Shown here in pieces: positions 63,467-64,000 of a stretch of 64,000 bases of DNA; position 1 is the first letter of the stretch, and every line of letters begins with the position of its first letter. Source of the stretch: Pseudomonas fluorescens (GTDB taxonomy: Bacteria > Pseudomonadota > Gammaproteobacteria > Pseudomonadales > Pseudomonadaceae); the NCBI RefSeq assembly GCF_002022275.1, contig NZ_MSDF01000031.1, positions 1 to 64,000 on the forward strand, written 5' to 3'. Position numbers and translations under genes: made by a program. The notes below the pieces were generated by a model that did no database searches, was not told the origin of the DNA, and worked only from the letters and a program-made list of their open reading frames with translations.

Positions 63467-63494
63467 TTGACGGGTTCTGATAATTCTATAGAAT
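63467..63494 (+). promoter_or_regulatory. Promoter of tRNA-Gly
   Basis: -35 TTGACG (63467-63472), 16-bp spacer, -10 TAGAAT (63489-63494), then a short GC-containing stretch to the tRNA start at 63510. Confidence 0.75.
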
Positions 63495-63509
63495 GCGCAT
63501 CACCAAGAC

Positions 63510-63585
<76 letters not shown>

Positions 63586-63594
63586 AACACAAAG

Positions 63595-63624
63595 AAAAAG
63601 CCACTCTAACGAGTGGCTTTTTTT
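63595..63624 (+). terminator. Rho-independent terminator after tRNA-Gly
   Basis: Stem AAAAAGCCACTC / GAGTGGCTTTTT with a TAAC loop, followed by further T. Confidence 0.92.
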
Positions 63625-63677
63625 GCCTGCGAGTTGAGAAAAAGACGCTTTGGCCCCCTGCGTTTCAGGCTAACACT

Positions 63678-64000
63678 TCAGGGCCGCAGCGCCCGCAGAA
63701 GCTGCGTGCGGCTCGGGTCAACAGCCACCATCTCATCGATCAAATAGCGAGTCTCTGCGGGGCCGAATTCACCCACCGCCTTGACCGGTGCCGAGCGGCT
63801 AAAAGCCCATAGCACAAGCGTGCGCACCCAGACAGGCATCCGCGCAACCCACGCAATATTTCTGGGTTTAAGTGGGTGCCCCAAGCTTTTCACCAAATCG
63901 AAACCTTCGACGAGCGCGGCGCTGAGCTGTCTCGCTTCGTTCCAGGTCAAATCGTAGGAGCGCTTCCACATCAGCAGCCCGGCCAAAAACAGTGGAACCA
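63678..64000 (-). CDS. C-terminal part of a probable ketopantoate-reductase-like protein
   Basis: The frame is open to the right edge; about 107 residues are visible, ending SRTQLLRALRP. Segments WKRSYDLTWNEARQLSAALV, EGFDLVKSLGHPLKPRNIAW and YLIDEMVAVDP resemble the C-terminal helical domain of ketopantoate reductase/ApbA-type oxidoreductases, where the ligand-binding part of the NAD(P)H fold would lie upstream. The N-terminus is outside the window, so family is a low-confidence call. Confidence 0.45.
   Translation of the reverse strand, partial: VPLFLAGLLMWKRSYDLTWNEARQLSAALVEGFDLVKSLGHPLKPRNIAWVARMPVWVRTLVLWAFSRSAPVKAVGEFGPAETRYLIDEMVAVDPSRTQLLRALRP

Overview
The window is chromosomal DNA of a fluorescent pseudomonad, most likely the Pseudomonas fluorescens group. 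Support comes from the high GC content, the gacA-uvrC-pgsA-tRNA-Gly block, an aruI-type catabolic block, a dhcR/dhcAB-atoB locus, Pseudomonas-typical small families (DUF1652, DUF6124) and nine REP-type palindromes between genes. There is no phage, plasmid, transposase or CRISPR array.

Layout. 1-9.9 kb: the N-terminal part of an Rhs polymorphic-toxin protein running off the left edge, a DUF1615 lipoprotein, a hotdog thioesterase, the dhcA-dhcB-atoB operon with its divergent LysR regulator, a small orphan gene behind a long leader, and a CBS/Sir2 pair. 9.9-19.6 kb: topB, a GMC oxidoreductase/MHS transporter pair with a divergent LysR regulator, and an operon of XRE-cupin regulator, glutamine-synthetase-like ligase and AlkD-like repair protein. 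19.7-27.4 kb: a WG-repeat envelope protein, an RcnB-like protein, an MFS transporter, DUF1652, a triple-PAS LuxR regulator, a membrane protein and an AraC regulator whose 3' end is duplicated together with a REP. 27.9-31.8 kb: an ABC importer fused into one operon with PhzF-like and RidA-like enzymes. 31.9-40.6 kb: an SLT-like lipoprotein, a DUF6124 gene with a remarkable switch-like leader, FKBP, DUF1851, mgtC with a long leader, and a BvgA/BvgS-type phosphorelay followed by a receiver lacking its phospho-acceptor. 40.6-49.6 kb: dkgB, an AhpD-like protein, a four-gene FecR / heme-binding HAMP sensor / Ser-Thr kinase / PP2C operon, a divergent LSGC-motif protein that resembles glutamine-deamidase toxins, DUF3455, an outer-membrane barrel and two small envelope genes. 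49.9-57.2 kb: a TetR regulator and an acyl-CoA/aruI operon without aruH. 57.3-59.0 kb: a type I DAHP synthase behind an attenuator whose leader peptide is rich in Phe, Tyr and Trp, with a second Tyr-rich small ORF. 59.0-64.0 kb: nitrilase family, GNAT, gacA, uvrC, pgsA, tRNA-Gly(GCC) and a partial gene at the right edge.

The most unusual observations are: (i) a leader RNA in which one central strand can pair either with an upstream copy or with a downstream copy of the same two sequence blocks, the downstream copy holding the Shine-Dalgarno of the DUF6124 gene; (ii) the FecR-DUF3365/HAMP-kinase-phosphatase operon, a plausible heme- or redox-gated phosphorylation system; (iii) the neighbouring FSGC...H protein, a candidate CNF/BLF1-like deamidase; and (iv) tandem aromatic leader ORFs in front of DAHP synthase. 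All functions are inferred by reading the sequence; no database search was run.
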